DNA of 64,000 nt from Lunularia cruciata (lineage: Eukaryota > Streptophyta > Marchantiopsida > Lunulariales > Lunulariaceae), in contig OX419758.1 of the NCBI GenBank assembly GCA_948567375.1, positions 19,535,001-19,599,000 of the forward strand, read 5' to 3'. Positions 11,601 through 23,110 of this stretch are shown piece by piece. Position 1 is the stretch's first letter; every line of letters begins with the position of its first letter. A program made the position numbers and the translations under genes. The notes beneath the pieces were generated by a model that worked only from the letters and a program-made list of their open reading frames with translations, did not search any database and was not told where the DNA came from.

Positions 11601-12905
11601 TGTGAAGCAATCCGCTGACCTAAACTATGGACCATTGTCAAATGGTACATGGTCTAGATGCTAGGGTTGTAGGAGCAATAATGATAGATACCAAATTTGC
11701 AGACAAGGAGTTAACCCCAAAGTTAAGAGCCACTTCAGAAGTAAGTGCTATAAGAACAATGGATGGAGTGTAGCTAGTTACAAGGACCTTGCCAAAAGAG
11801 CCATTGTAGAGGCAATTATGAAACCCTTCAAACAAAAACAAAAAAACTCCTTAACCAATGGCTAGGTAGTGTTCTTTGAGTATATGTATGCAAGAGAGCA
11901 TGTAGATTGGGCCAAAATGTTTAACAAGTAGTGCAATCTCATGCACAAACATTTTGAAGACTAAGGAGGAGCTACTTATATTGCTCTATTTATAGTGCAT
12001 TATTACATGGAGACAAACCTTCTAACCAAGGAAGAGAGGAAGAGGTTCGGTACTCATTTTCATCTTGTTGGTTATTTTGAAGAACAACTTGGAGGACCTA
12101 CTCAGATCAAGTATCATTTAGGGGACACAAAGTTTGCAAAGATAGGCCAATTTGTACCCATAGATGAAGACATGGCCTTGCTTAAGACTAGAAACCTAGG
12201 CAAAGGCTTTGAAGGTAAGTGCCTTGGTGCAGGAGAACTATGAGTTAAAGAGGAGAAGTGCTACTATTGAGAACAAACAAGATCCTCAAGCATCCAAGAC
12301 CAAGAGATTTAAGGGAAATTGGAAGGCACTCTGCCTTGAGTTTGACCAATTCAAGAAGGAAGCCAAAGACCAACTTTGTAGCAAGTACTAGGAGGTAGAT
12401 AACACTTGAAGTGTCTTACAAGAGAAGCATGATTGAGTAGTAATGCTAGAGCTACTGATGCAAGAGCACCAAAAGGAAGTGGTAGCTCAAATGGAACATC
12501 TCACCAAGGAGTTAGAGGAAGAAAAGATCAATCATATAAAAAGCCTCCAAGTGCAAGAGGAAAAAAAGGCCAAATGGAGCATGTATTCAAAGCAAAGGGA
12601 AGAACATAAAATAAAGGCAATACACTGATTAAAAGAGATCCATGTCTTGTTCATGGAGGTGTTCAGACAATGCAGACCTTGAAGACTAAATGCCACAAAT
12701 TGAAGATATAGGTCCAACACTTGCAAAATCATGCCTACAAGGAGGAGTGCATGAACAACATGTCCATGCACTTGAAGGAGCATCTTGATAAGAAGTTCAA
12801 TAAAGTATGCCAGACCTTCTTGCTAAAGATAGCTAAGTATCAAGCACAAAAAAACCACTCCTTAGATACTTCAAAGGTGAACAAAGCCCTTCACTTCCAA
12901 TAGTT
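11600..12905 (+). pseudogene. Retroelement-associated coiled-coil ORF relic (same family as 18.8-21.7 kb, minus)
   Basis: The N-terminal part (about 11,800-12,240) contains AIVEAIMKPFKQKQK, YAREHVDWAKMFNK and LFIVHYYMETNLLTKEE. The minus-strand ORF at 21,151-21,501 has the matching sequence SIIRAMMAMMKPEP, VNWARCFYQKM and PFVVHYYLGLNLLTSKE in the same order, so the two are homologous. The C-terminal part (12,209-12,630) is a strongly charged coiled coil, for example KELEEEKINHIKSLQVQEEKK. Stops at several points show decay. The ORF lies upstream of LTR-like sequence and a gag relic in both copies, which suggests a 3' ORF belonging to the preceding element. I do not recognise the protein family. 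Confidence 0.55.
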
Positions 12906-13520
12906 CTAGTCCCAAGGACTCCCCAAAAAGGAAGTCCTTTTGTAAGATAAGCGCTCTTTAGTAAGGATTAGGTACTCAGACCTTTATAGTAGTTGAGCAT
13001 TCTAAATAGACCAATCATGCCTGCACTTAGCAGTATATCTATTTTAGAAAAGTGCACTTTGGCACTTGAAGTTGCATAGAGTTGGGACAAGTGCCCTCAA
13101 AATTGTACTGCACTTGGAGTTGTATATACTTGAAGAGGAGTGCCTTTGGGTTTGTAAAGGTACTTGGGGTTCTACACTCAAAATACATTAGGCCGAGTCT
13201 TATATCTCTCCTTACATGTGTTAGGAGCCTAATTATTTTGTAGATGATTAGGATAGTAAAATCAGTTGTGGACAATTAAGATCAAGATTTTTCAAGATCC
13301 AATTGGGATTCTGATCCCTTTGGCTTATATCTAGATCTATATATAAGGCTGAGTGTTGTTTGAGATTGTATTCATTCATTTGTGTAATGCAAGCTTCAAT
13401 TAAGTAAAGTGTGCTCTTACTTCTTTGCAAGTTCTATATCCTAGATTTTGCATTTTGTTTCAATGTCTAAGCAAGAGTAGAGGTGAGGAATTTCATGGTA
13501 GGTCTTCAATGCTTAGTGCC
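12906..13520 (+). repeat. Candidate LTR upstream of gag
   Basis: Non-coding sequence has a TATA-like box (tatatataagg, about 13,337-13,347), then a T-rich putative transcribed start region, and lies 5' of the gag relic at 13.96 kb in the same orientation. No second LTR copy is in the window, and no clear primer-binding site follows, so the edges and identity are uncertain. Confidence 0.35.
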
Positions 13521-13955
13521 AAGTAGGTACTTTCCCTTCATCAGAGTGTGCACTAAAGGATTCAAAGGAAGTGCTAAACTTACAAGAGAGTGATATCTTC
13601 CTCATAGGCTGGACTAATCCCCCAACTCTAGGAAGAATGCACTTGTGTATTCTTTTGTAGGATACCGCATAGGGTTCTTGCTCAAAAACCACAAAGAGTG
13701 CTATTTGGCAGCAAATTAAAGGAGAGTATTCAAAGTAACTCTTGCCAAATAGCTATTTGGATTGCACAACAAACAAGTACCATCACTTTTGCCTTGTCAA
13801 GCTCTCTTTGATAGAGATCTAGATCGTGAAGTTCTCTTGGAGGTCAGACTCACTATTCACCAGAATTAATGCCAAGCTTGCATCAATAAAAATGGGTTGT
13901 CTGCCTTATTAGAAGATAGTGATAAGTTTGCCACCAATGTATTGGATTGAGACTT
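13521..13955 (+). other. Leader-like sequence before gag, no gene
   Basis: No domain is visible. The position suggests the untranslated leader of the gag-bearing relic that starts near 13,956. Confidence 0.35.
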
Positions 13956-15870
13956 ATTTTATTACTCACCAAAAAGTTTGCATACTACTTTTGATCATAC
14001 CTTTGGTCCCATCTCCATGGCAAACCATGCCTCCTTGATGGGCCAAAACTATCATAATTTTAAAGGCAAAGATGAAGAGGATCTTGACACCTTCATGAAG
14101 GAATTCAAGGCCATCTTTGTAGCCAACAAATAAGATATAGTAGTTAACTAACATTGGATATTTCCAAGTCTTTTGAAGAAGACGGCAAGGAATTGTTACA
14201 CTCATGTGAGTCAAGATTGTGCCAATTTTGATGATTGACCAACACTCAAACATAAGTTTTTGGAGCATTTTAGGGAACCAAACTATGAAGCAAATGTGTT
14301 TGCTACTCTCAACAACCTGGAAAGGAAGAAGGATGAGAAGTTATGAGATTACATGGAAAGGTTCCACATTTTTTTGAACAAAGTGCCAAAATGAGGAGTT
14401 ACTTTATGGTACTTAGATGCATAGACAATAGCTTGGTTCCTGGGCAGACTTCCAACTGACTTGTGGGTCTTTTCCAAGGAAAAAAGTCATGATACATTGC
14501 ACCAAGTGCTCAAGTCAATAGAGGTATACAAATCCAATCAATGAACTCCTTGTGTAATCTTTACTGAGTGCAAGCTACAACAAATTGAAAGAGAAGTCAA
14601 CTAGATGACTTGTAAATTTGTTCTTAAAGTCATCCAATGCATCTTCTTCAGAAGAGAAAGAGAAAGAGAGGCATAAAGAGAAATGAGGCATTCATAGACC
14701 CAAGTTTAATTCAACTCAAAGACACTTGCATAGTTAGGTTTGAAGTTGGAAGACCTCATTAAAGAGTTTGTTGACCTTAGAGTCCAGATGGTTAGTGCAA
14801 AAGAACAACAAAAGGTTCCTTCATATGCTCAACTAAATGTGTGGTGCATGACATGTACAAAGTCTGGACATGCCAACACAAAGTGTTTTTCACTACAACC
14901 TCCACATTCATGAACTAATTAGAATGGGTTACTACATGGAGAGACAATGAGTACTTTGTGAAGGAAGACAAACAGGTTTTTGCTATCCAAGGAGTAACTC
15001 TTACAATGAATTAGCATATTGCTATAGTAGCCAATAATAGATACGTACCACCAGAGGGTGTTGCTACCAAGCAACCAAGAAGGAGTCCACCTCTTGAGCA
15101 AAATTCACCCCTTAGAGTGTGCTATAACTATGGAGGCACTGATCACTGGACGTCTAGTTTCCTAGAATCTAGAAGACCAGCCGCTTATAACTTGCTATGT
15201 CGGAATTGTAGGGCTTTATGGCATTCAAGGTCTGCATGTCCTCATCCTTTGATTTTGAGGCAGCTAATGAAGTATGTACCTTATCCTCTTCTACCTAGAA
15301 GAGACACCAAAGTTAACTTTATGACCTTGGAAGAACCTAAAGAGGAGGACCTGGCCCTATTTGACAAAGAAGGATGGCCTAACTTGGAGGTCATGATCAA
15401 AGAAGAAGAATATGAGTACCACAATGTCATTAGGATTAGCAGACTCTCCCTGACTAGAGAAAGTACACATAGATAAGAATTACAAATTCTCCAAGTAAGA
15501 ACCCAAACTGCTAGAAAAGATCAAGTGAAGGAAGGAAAGGCAACAAACACAAAGGATAGTACTTCCATTCAGAATGTAGATGCTCCTAAGGGAAGCACTT
15601 TGAGTGCCGCAACCAATGGTACTTTGCTCAAATTTCCAGCCAATATTTGCCAACAACTACACCATCTTTTGCAAGAAGAGACCCATGTCTTGCTAGAGAA
15701 AGCCAAACCCAAAGCAAGAGAGCACAAGCAACTATTAGTGATAGTGCTACTACACCAAGAGAGTGTTCAAACCTCAATTAAGGCTAACAAATTAAATCCA
15801 AAAGGTACCACAATTGATGGTATGATCAAGAAAAAGGAGGTCCTTGGCAAGAAGTGAAGAAAAGCAAGTA
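13956..15870 (+). pseudogene. Retrotransposon gag relic with three zinc knuckles
   Basis: The retrotrans_gag-type domain is readable through 13,990-14,560: DEEDLDTFMKEFKAIF, ARNCYTHVSQD, LKHKFLEHFREPN, FATLNNLERKKDEKL, then DYMERFHIFLNKVPK and IAWFLGRLPTDLW. A linker leads to knuckle 1, CMTCTKSGHANTKC (14,845-14,886, intact C-x2-C-x4-H-x4-C). Knuckle 2, CYNYGGTDHWTSSF (15,120-15,161), has lost two Cys; knuckle 3, CRNCRALWHSRSAC (15,198-15,239), is intact. Open frames follow (15,117-15,476; 15,525-15,857). In-frame stops inactivate the first half. A related gag lies tail to tail at 16.2-17.2 kb on the other strand (shared words such as DYMERF/DYTEFF and GHANTK). Confidence 0.85.
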
Positions 15871-16207
15871 TTTTGGTAGGTGTTACTCAATATGACATTA
15901 GATCAAACTTAGTTCAGCCAAAGTAGATGCAACTTTCAAGAAATTGTGGGAAGACAACAAGCTCTACAAGCTTCAACTAGCATTAGCAGCCCAAAAAGTA
16001 CAGTAGTGAAACCTACCTAAAGTGTCTAATCTGCCACTAAGGCTCAAGACAATTGGGTGACCAATGTCCAAGTGACCTAAAGTTATAACAAGCCCTAGGT
16101 GCCACATTCAAGGGTTGATCATGGTTTTTCATTGACATCCTTCTTGATGGAGCATTACTCATATACTCTTTTGGCCCACAGCACGGGCCTTGGAATGTTA
16201 TGCTCAA
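15871..16207. other. Junction between two convergent gag relics
   Basis: No domain is recognised. The plus-strand frames here (FIDILLDGALLIYSFGPQH, about 16,125-16,185) could be a scrap of the following protease, but the active site is not visible. Confidence 0.3.
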
Positions 16208-17164
16208 CTATGGTTGGACTTCTTGAGTTTGATAGACCACTTCTTCCTCCAAATCTTGATATTGGTTGTGATCCCAATTTGAAACCCAATCAATTTTTTG
16301 TATTGGGTACATAGGTCTGTTGGTTAGTTGCTTTGTGTTTGCATGACCCAATTTCCCACACAAACTACACCATACATTTGGTCTTGCAAATGAGGAGAGT
16401 TTCCTTTTATCCTTCATTCCAACCATCTGAATCTTGAAATCTGCAAGTTCTTTTATAAGCATCTCCAACTTAGTGTTTGTCTTGTTGATATGTTTGGCTG
16501 GAGCTTGCAATAATTTTCATTCCAACCTCCAAAAATTACTCTCTTTTTTATCATCATCTTTTGATGATGATGAGGAACTTGACAAGGTTGATGAGGCATC
16601 CAAAGATATGGAGGTGGTACAACATAATTTTCTTCTTGCCTTTTGCACTTTTCTCTCCTTATTCCTTTGGTTATTGGTAGAATGAGAGTGAGCCACCTTA
16701 GAGTGGATGACATGTTTGAGTACTTTGTCAAGAGATTTTATGTTCCTCTCTCTTGCAAAGGTAACAAGTTTTGGTGATAGGTCTTCGAGGAACCAAGTGA
16801 TGGCTTGGGCATCCAAATAGCCATCTACCCTTGCTTTCTTAGGCACTTGGTACAATAATGCCTTGAAAAATTCTGTATAATCTCTCAACTGCTTATTCTT
16901 ACTCTGATCTAAATCATTAAGTGCAGCAAAGATCCTTGTATCATAGTCCACCTCTCAAAACTGTTCTAGGAAGTTATCTTGACATTCCACCCAATTAACT
17001 AGTTTAAACCCATTTTGTGTCATGTTGGTGTACCAACTCCAAGCTTTCTTCCAAAGCAAACTTGGAAAAAATTGCACTCTATCTTGGGAGTTTTTTTCCT
17101 TGTTAGTAAAGGAAATCACTTCAAACTCCTCAATGAATTCATCTAGGTCTTCATCCCATTCCAT
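16208..17164 (-). pseudogene. Retrotransposon gag relic with one zinc knuckle
   Basis: Three overlapping minus-strand frames make one gag. 17,164-16,955 holds DLDEFIEEFEVISFTNKEKN and LLWKKAWSWYTNMTQNG. 16,951-16,517 holds ALNDLDQSKNKQLRDYTEFF, AQAITWFLEDLSPKLV and an Asp/Ser-rich low-complexity tail. 16,510-16,208 holds KELADFKIQMVGMKDKRK and the knuckle CSLCGKLGHANTKQ (16,328-16,369). The knuckle keeps C-C-H, but its last Cys is Gln. It is clearly related to the plus-strand gag at 13.96-15.87 kb. It is better preserved than most of the window: the middle frame is 144 codons without a stop. Confidence 0.85.
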
Positions 17165-17856
17165 CCCCTTATACTTTTGGTAGGCTTGCCTTATAATGGG
17201 ATGTATAACATGGTGACAATGATAGTATAAGTTGTTGAGGTACTAGACTTGGTTGCTCCAAGTCACCCTTAGAGGGCACTCCTTTGGGCTTGGGCCAAGC
17301 TTCTCAAGGTACCAATTTCAATGGTGGGTCTTCTATAAAGACTTCCTCCTCATTGACTCAAGGTTGTGGAAGGGTGTCAATATCATTGTTCTTCAAGAGC
17401 CCATCAAACTGATCAAGGAATGTTATGCAAGATGTATTAGCACTCCTCCTCTATCAAGATTTATGCAATCTTATCACAAATCAATTCTTTCAAGTAATTG
17501 GCTCCCTTTGCAATTTTTGGGGAAGTTAGTGTATTATGTCTCAACAAATACGTTTGTCTGCTAGCATCCTTGTTTGTTTAGGATGAGGTGGTGTAAATAG
17601 ATCTCTCCATCCAACTTCTTGTTTTTTTTTTGAGTTGTCTAAAGGCATCTTGTACATCATGAAGAATTTTTAGATTCAACACCTCCTTCTCTAGTTGTTT
17701 AGCAATGAGTTGGTTCTTCCGGCAGTCTTGTTCTTCACATTGCAAATTTTGTCTACGCACCATCTCTTCTCTTTTATCTCTTGACATAGACTTTCATATT
17801 TGTGGGATAGTTAGCATACAAAGCCACTTTGTATTCTTTCACTTCCAAGGTTTGTA
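17165..17856 (-). other. Leader of the minus-strand gag element with a small coiled-coil frame
   Basis: This lies between a primer-binding site and gag. A 69-codon minus-strand frame (17,787-17,578, rich in Glu, Lys and Gln, with LIAKQLEKEVLNLK) could be the gag N-terminus or a chance frame. The rest holds nothing recognisable. Confidence 0.4.
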
Positions 17857-17874
17857 TCCCCATCAATGGTGCCA
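17857..17874 (-). promoter_or_regulatory. tRNA-Asp-type primer-binding site
   Basis: The minus strand reads TGGCACCATTGATGGGGA. It agrees at 14 of 18 positions with the tRNA-Asp primer site common to plant Athila/TAT-type gypsy elements (TGGCGCCGTTGCCGGGGA). Two of the four differences are CpG-to-CpA changes, as expected of methylated DNA. It sits directly after a plausible LTR end (minus-strand ...tgtcaca at 17,882), which fixes the direction of the element. Confidence 0.65.
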
Positions 17875-17881
17875 AAAATCA

Positions 17882-18760
17882 TGTGACAACCCAGCAAGTA
17901 TCACTTTTGTCATAATATGCAATTAATCAATTAATCCCATAAAGATATAGTTCAAGAATGGTCAAATACAAAGTAAAAGGTACAATGTAGTTCTATTGAT
18001 GACATCTTTAATCTCTTGGGCAGAAAGGTCACCCAAAGAGAGTAGCAAATGCTTAACAACAATCTTGCCACAATAACATATCACTCAAAATCACAGTTCT
18101 CTAATTTCATTCCAAATTGGTCTCAATTGTGATGATTTAGTTGATATGAAGAAGGCTACTTTGCCACAAATTGACTTTGCCTCAAAATTTTATTCTACCC
18201 TTCTACCAAAGGTACAACTTCACAATCCAAAATGACTTTGCATCAGTCTTTGGTCTGCAAATAAAATGAAAATACTAACTATACTACAATTTTCATCACT
18301 CCATTAAGGTATTGCATTGGATATGCTCCATTAAGGATCAAACACACAAAATGAAATGCAAAGTTGTAGAATCCAACATCTAACAACCTCTCAATTGCAA
18401 TCCACATTTCTCCATACACTCATAGGTGAAGACATTTGATTGATATCGGAATTAAGCAAAATGACAAGTGCTTTTCCAACACTTTGCTTTACTCATTCTT
18501 TTATTCAAATACTAAATACATCTTCCAAATGATTGTTGTAAATAGGTTGACCACTTTGCAGTTATAGAAACTTTCTAAAATACTTAACTATTTTCTACAA
18601 TTCTTCAGATACAAAGTGTCTTACTTACAAATCCATCACTTTGGATCTATAACTACTATTGGTTTGGATCCATTCTGAGTGCTAACTTGACTTTGGCTTC
18701 TTCACTTGAATCAACTACAAGTGTCTTCCACACTTTGGGTTATATGTCTACTACTATCTC
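17882..18760 (-). repeat. Probable 5' LTR of the minus-strand gag element
   Basis: Non-coding sequence runs from the LTR end next to the primer site (17,882) to the coiled-coil ORF beyond 18,770. The outer end is not fixed, and no partner LTR is seen. There are no substantial frames on either strand. Confidence 0.45.
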
Positions 18761-18771
18761 CTTCTCATCAA

Positions 18772-20080
18772 TCAGTACTGAAATGGAAGTAATAGGTGTC
18801 TAACTATCTTCTCTTGCTCTATTCTAATCATCTCAACTGACTTAAGTAAATTAGCCAAGGGCACTTGCACTCTGATCTCAACTACTTCCAATTGGGTCAC
18901 TTTATTCTCGCTTGGAGTGCAAGTGAGATTATCTACATTCATCTTAACTAAATCTATCCCTAGGCAAACATTATCTTTGACTTTAGTCATCTTCTTATCT
19001 ACTCTATCTTTAAGGCAAATCAACAAGGTATTCAAGTCTACTTCTTCATCTTCTTCCTCCATGTTTCTTGCATTAACAACTTCAATTCATACATCTATGC
19101 TTCCTTCAACTTTGCTTTAGTTCATGTGTTGAGCATCACCTTGAATCATGTGGTGGCCTCACTCACCAAACCCAAACTCTCCTTCACTAAGAGTGACTTG
19201 CATTGGGTCACCTACTCTTTCAATGCATCTAAAGTCATTGTAGTTCATCAACATACTTCTCTTCCATTTTCTTCTTTTCCACTTTGGTGTTGGCAACCTG
19301 AGCTTCAGTTTGCTTGATATGGTCATATAGGCATTGTTCTTCTTAAGCTTAGCTTGCTATCTCCTTTTGCCAATCCTACTCCTTTGCAATGACTCATCAT
19401 AATTCCACCATACTCTATTCTTGTAGGCAAATTTGGGTACTATGATGTACCAAATTGGTTTGTGCACCTTCCAATTCTTCCCTCAACTTCTCAATCACCT
19501 CCTTTTGTTCCACCAAGTCTTCCTTTTGATGATCCAAATACTTGCTTCATTGCTCAAAACTTCCCTGCAAGTTGCTTAAGCTCTATTGTCATACTCTGCC
19601 CAAAGTACCTTGGCTTTGTGTTTGCTCTAAGCCAACATCACCTTCAATTACATTGCTTTGGCACTCAATACCTGCACAACTTGAAGCTCAGTTTTACTTG
19701 TGGATGCTCCTCCTTTGCTTCTTGCATCCACTCTTACAAATGTACTAATAGAGAACAAAAAACACTTGAGAGGTAGTTGAGTCCTTTGAAGGTTTCCTCA
19801 TCTTGTCTTTCTTTGTCTTTAGAGATTGATACTTATGCCTTAGCCCAAAGTTGGGATCTTTGCACCTTTAAGTTGATCTTTTCCAAACTCTCTTCCTCCT
19901 TCTCATGTCCACTCGGCTTGGTGTGAACTGCCTTGGCAATTCAATGAGATTGTGTTCCTTGTTGGAATACCATCTTTGGCTCTTCTTCTCTCTCCACCAG
20001 AATGTCATCTTTTGGTAGGTCTATGCATGAGGCATCATGCACCCTTCATGTTCTCAATCTACTCATGCAATTCCCAATCC
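18772..20080 (-). pseudogene. Coiled-coil ORF relic, C-terminal part
   Basis: The minus-strand frame 19,062-18,772 (96 codons, acidic start MEEEDEEVDLNTLL, then helical) is preceded on the same strand by charged sequence with stops (for example HEKEEESLEKINLKVQ near 19,890, and coil-like segments at 19.2-19.8 kb). It continues the ORF that enters from 20.77-21.7 kb, the two parts being separated by solo LTR E1. Plus-strand frames such as 19,462-19,776 are antisense shadows. Confidence 0.5.
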
Positions 20081-20086
20081 AATCTG

Positions 20087-20762
20087 TGAGCCGGCCTATC
20101 TCTCATTTAGGATGAACCTCTAATGGCTATTATGGTAGTGCACCATGGACTAAGAAGGCAAAGAACCCCACCTCCATCATACTCCTCCAAGACTCAAACC
20201 ACTACTCACTAGAGAACTCAATGAGAGAGATATAGTTGTAACTGAAAGGATGATGAGTACCTCCTCAGCCATAGTTTATATACTTGTGAAATAGTTACAC
20301 ACCAAAGTTACTAATTATTGGAGTAACTCAAGTTACTAGGCTAAAAGTCAAATAAAGTCTATCCATACTCATGGGAATATTCTCCTAAGCATGTGGTCTT
20401 ATTTTGACCCATCCACTAAGTCAAGGAATCGTTCATATTAGCTATCCTTCAACTATAGAATAATCCAAGGCAAAAAGGCTATGGGTCCAAGAGTTCTCAA
20501 CTCTTTCCTTAGAGCCAAACATGTAAGAATAATACCAAGTCAATACACTAGAATCCAAAATAGTGATACTCATCTTTTCCATCTCCTCTAAAGTAAGGTA
20601 CCTTATTTCTTAGCTATGACTAACTTTAGCTAATCATGACTAATGTAGAACTATCCTTTATTCTTATATAAATAATATCTCTCTATAAATAATATCTCTC
20701 AAGTACTTGTAATACCAAACTATATATCATAGTACCATACACATGCACAAATGAGTGTTACA
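20087..20762 (-). mobile_element. Solo LTR E1 (676 bp) with perfect 6-bp target duplication
   Basis: Read on the minus strand the unit starts TGTAACACTC and ends GGCCGGCTCA, i.e. TG...CA. It is flanked on the plus strand by aatctg at 20,081-20,086 and aatctg at 20,763-20,768. A second copy, E2, lies at 31,295-31,984 on the plus strand with the same termini, so the ends are confirmed twice. No internal coding sequence or second LTR is present, hence a solo LTR. It interrupts the coiled-coil ORF relic. Confidence 0.85.
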
Positions 20763-20768
20763 AATCTG

Positions 20769-21710
20769 TCTTTGGCTACTTCCATATTGGTTTGTTGGAC
20801 CTCAGGCTCTCTTTCACTCTCACTACTTGACTCTTTGCTCTTAAGAGTCAGCTCTTCCTTAGAGTCTTTCAAGCAAGACTCCACTTCTTCTTCCTCTTCT
20901 CCTCTAGAGGACAAATTGACTATTGCCACAACTCAACTTGGGTTTGACACCAAGCAGTCCTCTTTGCAAGGGAAAAAAATTCCTCGGGTCAAGTTGTTTT
21001 CTTTGGTTAGGGTATTGGGATTGATAATGTCCTCTCTTGCCCCATCCTAGCAAAGTATTGATTGTTCTTCCTTACTTTTGCCATATATTGATTCTCTTCT
21101 TGACCCACAACATGTCATAGGTCTAGAAAGAAATGTGACACTATTTGATGTCATTCCTTGGAGGTGAGTAAGTTCAACCCCAAATAATAGTGCACTACAA
21201 AAGGTATGAAGTAGTGGGATGGCATGCCCATCTTCCACTGCCCCACCATTTCCCTCATCTTTTGGTAGAAACATCTTGCCCAATTTACACTCACTCCTAC
21301 AAACATTAGGTGGAAGAAAATTGTTTGTTGCTTCATCACATAAGTGGTTGGCTCTGGCTTCATCATAGCCATCATTGCCCTTATGATACTTTGCTTCATC
21401 TGGTCTACATAGGTTTCTACCTTATACCCATTTTTCTTGTGAGGTTTATTGAAGGATGCCTTTAGTTCCTCTAATTCTTTTGAAGAATCACATCTAATCA
21501 AAGGTGATCTTAGGGGCTCTATTGCATCACTTCCTAAGACAAGCGTCCAATTGGCTTCAATCTATCAGGTTTGGTTCCCTTTCTTCCCTACCTCACTTGG
21601 ACCTTCCTCACAATTACTGGTAGCTATTTCCATCATGAACCCTAAAAAACTCAAGTTCCAATTCCATGCAAGGAATGTGATCCAAAGTTGGCTTAGGACT
21701 TCAAATTAGA
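20769..21710 (-). pseudogene. Coiled-coil ORF relic, N-terminal part
   Basis: 21,501-21,151 reads through VNWARCFYQKM and PFVVHYYLGLNLLTSKE, homologous to the plus-strand ORF at 11.8-12.05 kb. 20,929-20,769 is acidic and Ser-rich (SSRGEEEEEVESCLKDSKEE), and its coding sense ends at the E1 insertion. The plus-strand frames in this region are shadows. The family is not recognised; its place next to LTR sequence in both copies argues for a retroelement-borne gene. Confidence 0.5.
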
Positions 21711-22293
21711 ATTGGGCCACCATGTCAATTCATCTGATTCAGACCAAGATGGCCAAAACTTTTCATCCTCCCTTGAATTGTATTATATCTCTCTCTTGGC
21801 TTTGCACACCAGAACCCCATGACTTAGCTTGTGATTATAACATAATTCTCCAAACTACACAAAGGTGAAAGATAATCTTTCAACATTGCAAAACACTCTC
21901 AATGAACTTCTCTAGATCTCAATCATTCTTTAGTTGAAACTCAATCAAAAATCATACCTAATGCATGTGTTACTCCTATCACTATCTTATATAGCCTTAC
22001 ATGAACTAACCATTCATGACAAGTGTACCTTCTTGGTTGGTACAACCTGAGTCAAGATTGCAATTAAAGATCTTTGGGTCAGGTGTCTTCATCCAATACA
22101 AAGTATCTTCAATTTAGGTCTTCCATCCTTCCAAGTCTGATTTGAGTCTTCCTCTCCTCCAATACAAAGTTAACTTCCTTGGGTTGGAATGGATTTCCTA
22201 CTTTGGATCCAAATACACCAATCTTCTTCATCTGACCTTTTTTCTACTTAAAAATACACTTTATATCCAAAAAATCTATCCAAAACAAAAAAT
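21711..22293. other. No gene recognised
   Basis: AT-rich sequence without domains or clear repeat edges. It ends at a candidate LTR start (TGTAAGTACC, 22,294). Confidence 0.4.
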
Positions 22294-22562
22294 TGTAAGT
22301 ACCATAAGAAGCTTTTAGGAACTTCCCAAAGATGGAGTAACTTGTATGCTAAATAATAGGCTAGCTTGGCTTGTATGCCAAGTAAATGATTAGCTTGGCT
22401 TATAATCAACAAAAGTGACTTCTAAAAATGACCTTCCTTAGAAGCTTCTTGGGAGTCTTGTTCTTAGTTTTCCTATAAATACCAAAGCCCAAGCTCATAC
22501 TTGACATTCAAGGTTTCTCATTTGAGAATTCCAATATGATCTTCCATTCTCATATTTTGGCA
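22294..22562 (+). repeat. LTR of family C (copy C1), related to the LTR of element A
   Basis: The unit starts TGTAAGTACC and carries the motif TATAAATACC at 22,474-22,483. It shares many words with element A's LTR (gaagcttctt, tataaatacc, ccaatatgatcttccatt). After about 22,562 a primer-site-like ttggcattcaagc follows. The partner LTR was not found, so exact ends are tentative. Confidence 0.6.
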
Positions 22563-23110
22563 CAAGTTGGCATTCAAGCAAAAGTAAGAGCAACCATCAC
22601 CACTCAAAGAAAGGAAGACCATTATGCACCATGACTATCCTTTGATACCTTTGTACCTTTGGTTGTTGGAATTTTTAGGCACCTTCATCACCAATTTAAC
22701 AATCTCCTCAAAGAAGTAGCATGAGGTTCTTTGCAAAGGAGAGTGGCTTTGGTTATCTTTTGAGTCATACTCACCTCTTACTTTAGATAAAGAGTCCATC
22801 ACTTTACAACGCTCTCATGTTTTAGGTCTTCATAGACAAGCAGGTGCAATAGGAGCTCATGTCACAAAGTTACTTCCCACTAACCAAATATAGCATTTGA
22901 AGACCTATATCACACAATTTAGCAATATTTTACTTTATTGCTGATTACTTTATTATTATTCCCCTTGCTTTGCTTGGAGGCCATAGTTTAACTTTGGTCT
23001 TTTAGGCTTTTGTTTCATATACCTTGTGCTCTTATCTCCTTTTTCACTTCTTGGTGCCTTTTATCCTTTTTATTTCCTTTCGGATATACTAATGGACCTC
23101 TTGGCTCCTA
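22563..23110 (+). repeat. Family C internal leader, copy C1a
   Basis: This follows the C1 LTR. Homologous sequence is found at 25,540-25,751 plus 36,690-37,060 (+), at 48,480-49,010 (-), and inverted at 23,540-24,110. Shared words include caccttcatcaccaattt, agaagtagcatg and cttcttggtgcctt. No gag domain is recognised, so it is treated as untranslated or decayed internal sequence. Confidence 0.65.

Noticed and set aside
19462-19776. 104-codon plus-strand Ser/Pro-rich frame
   Set aside because: It is antisense to the coiled-coil ORF relic on the minus strand; charged helices commonly give such shadows.
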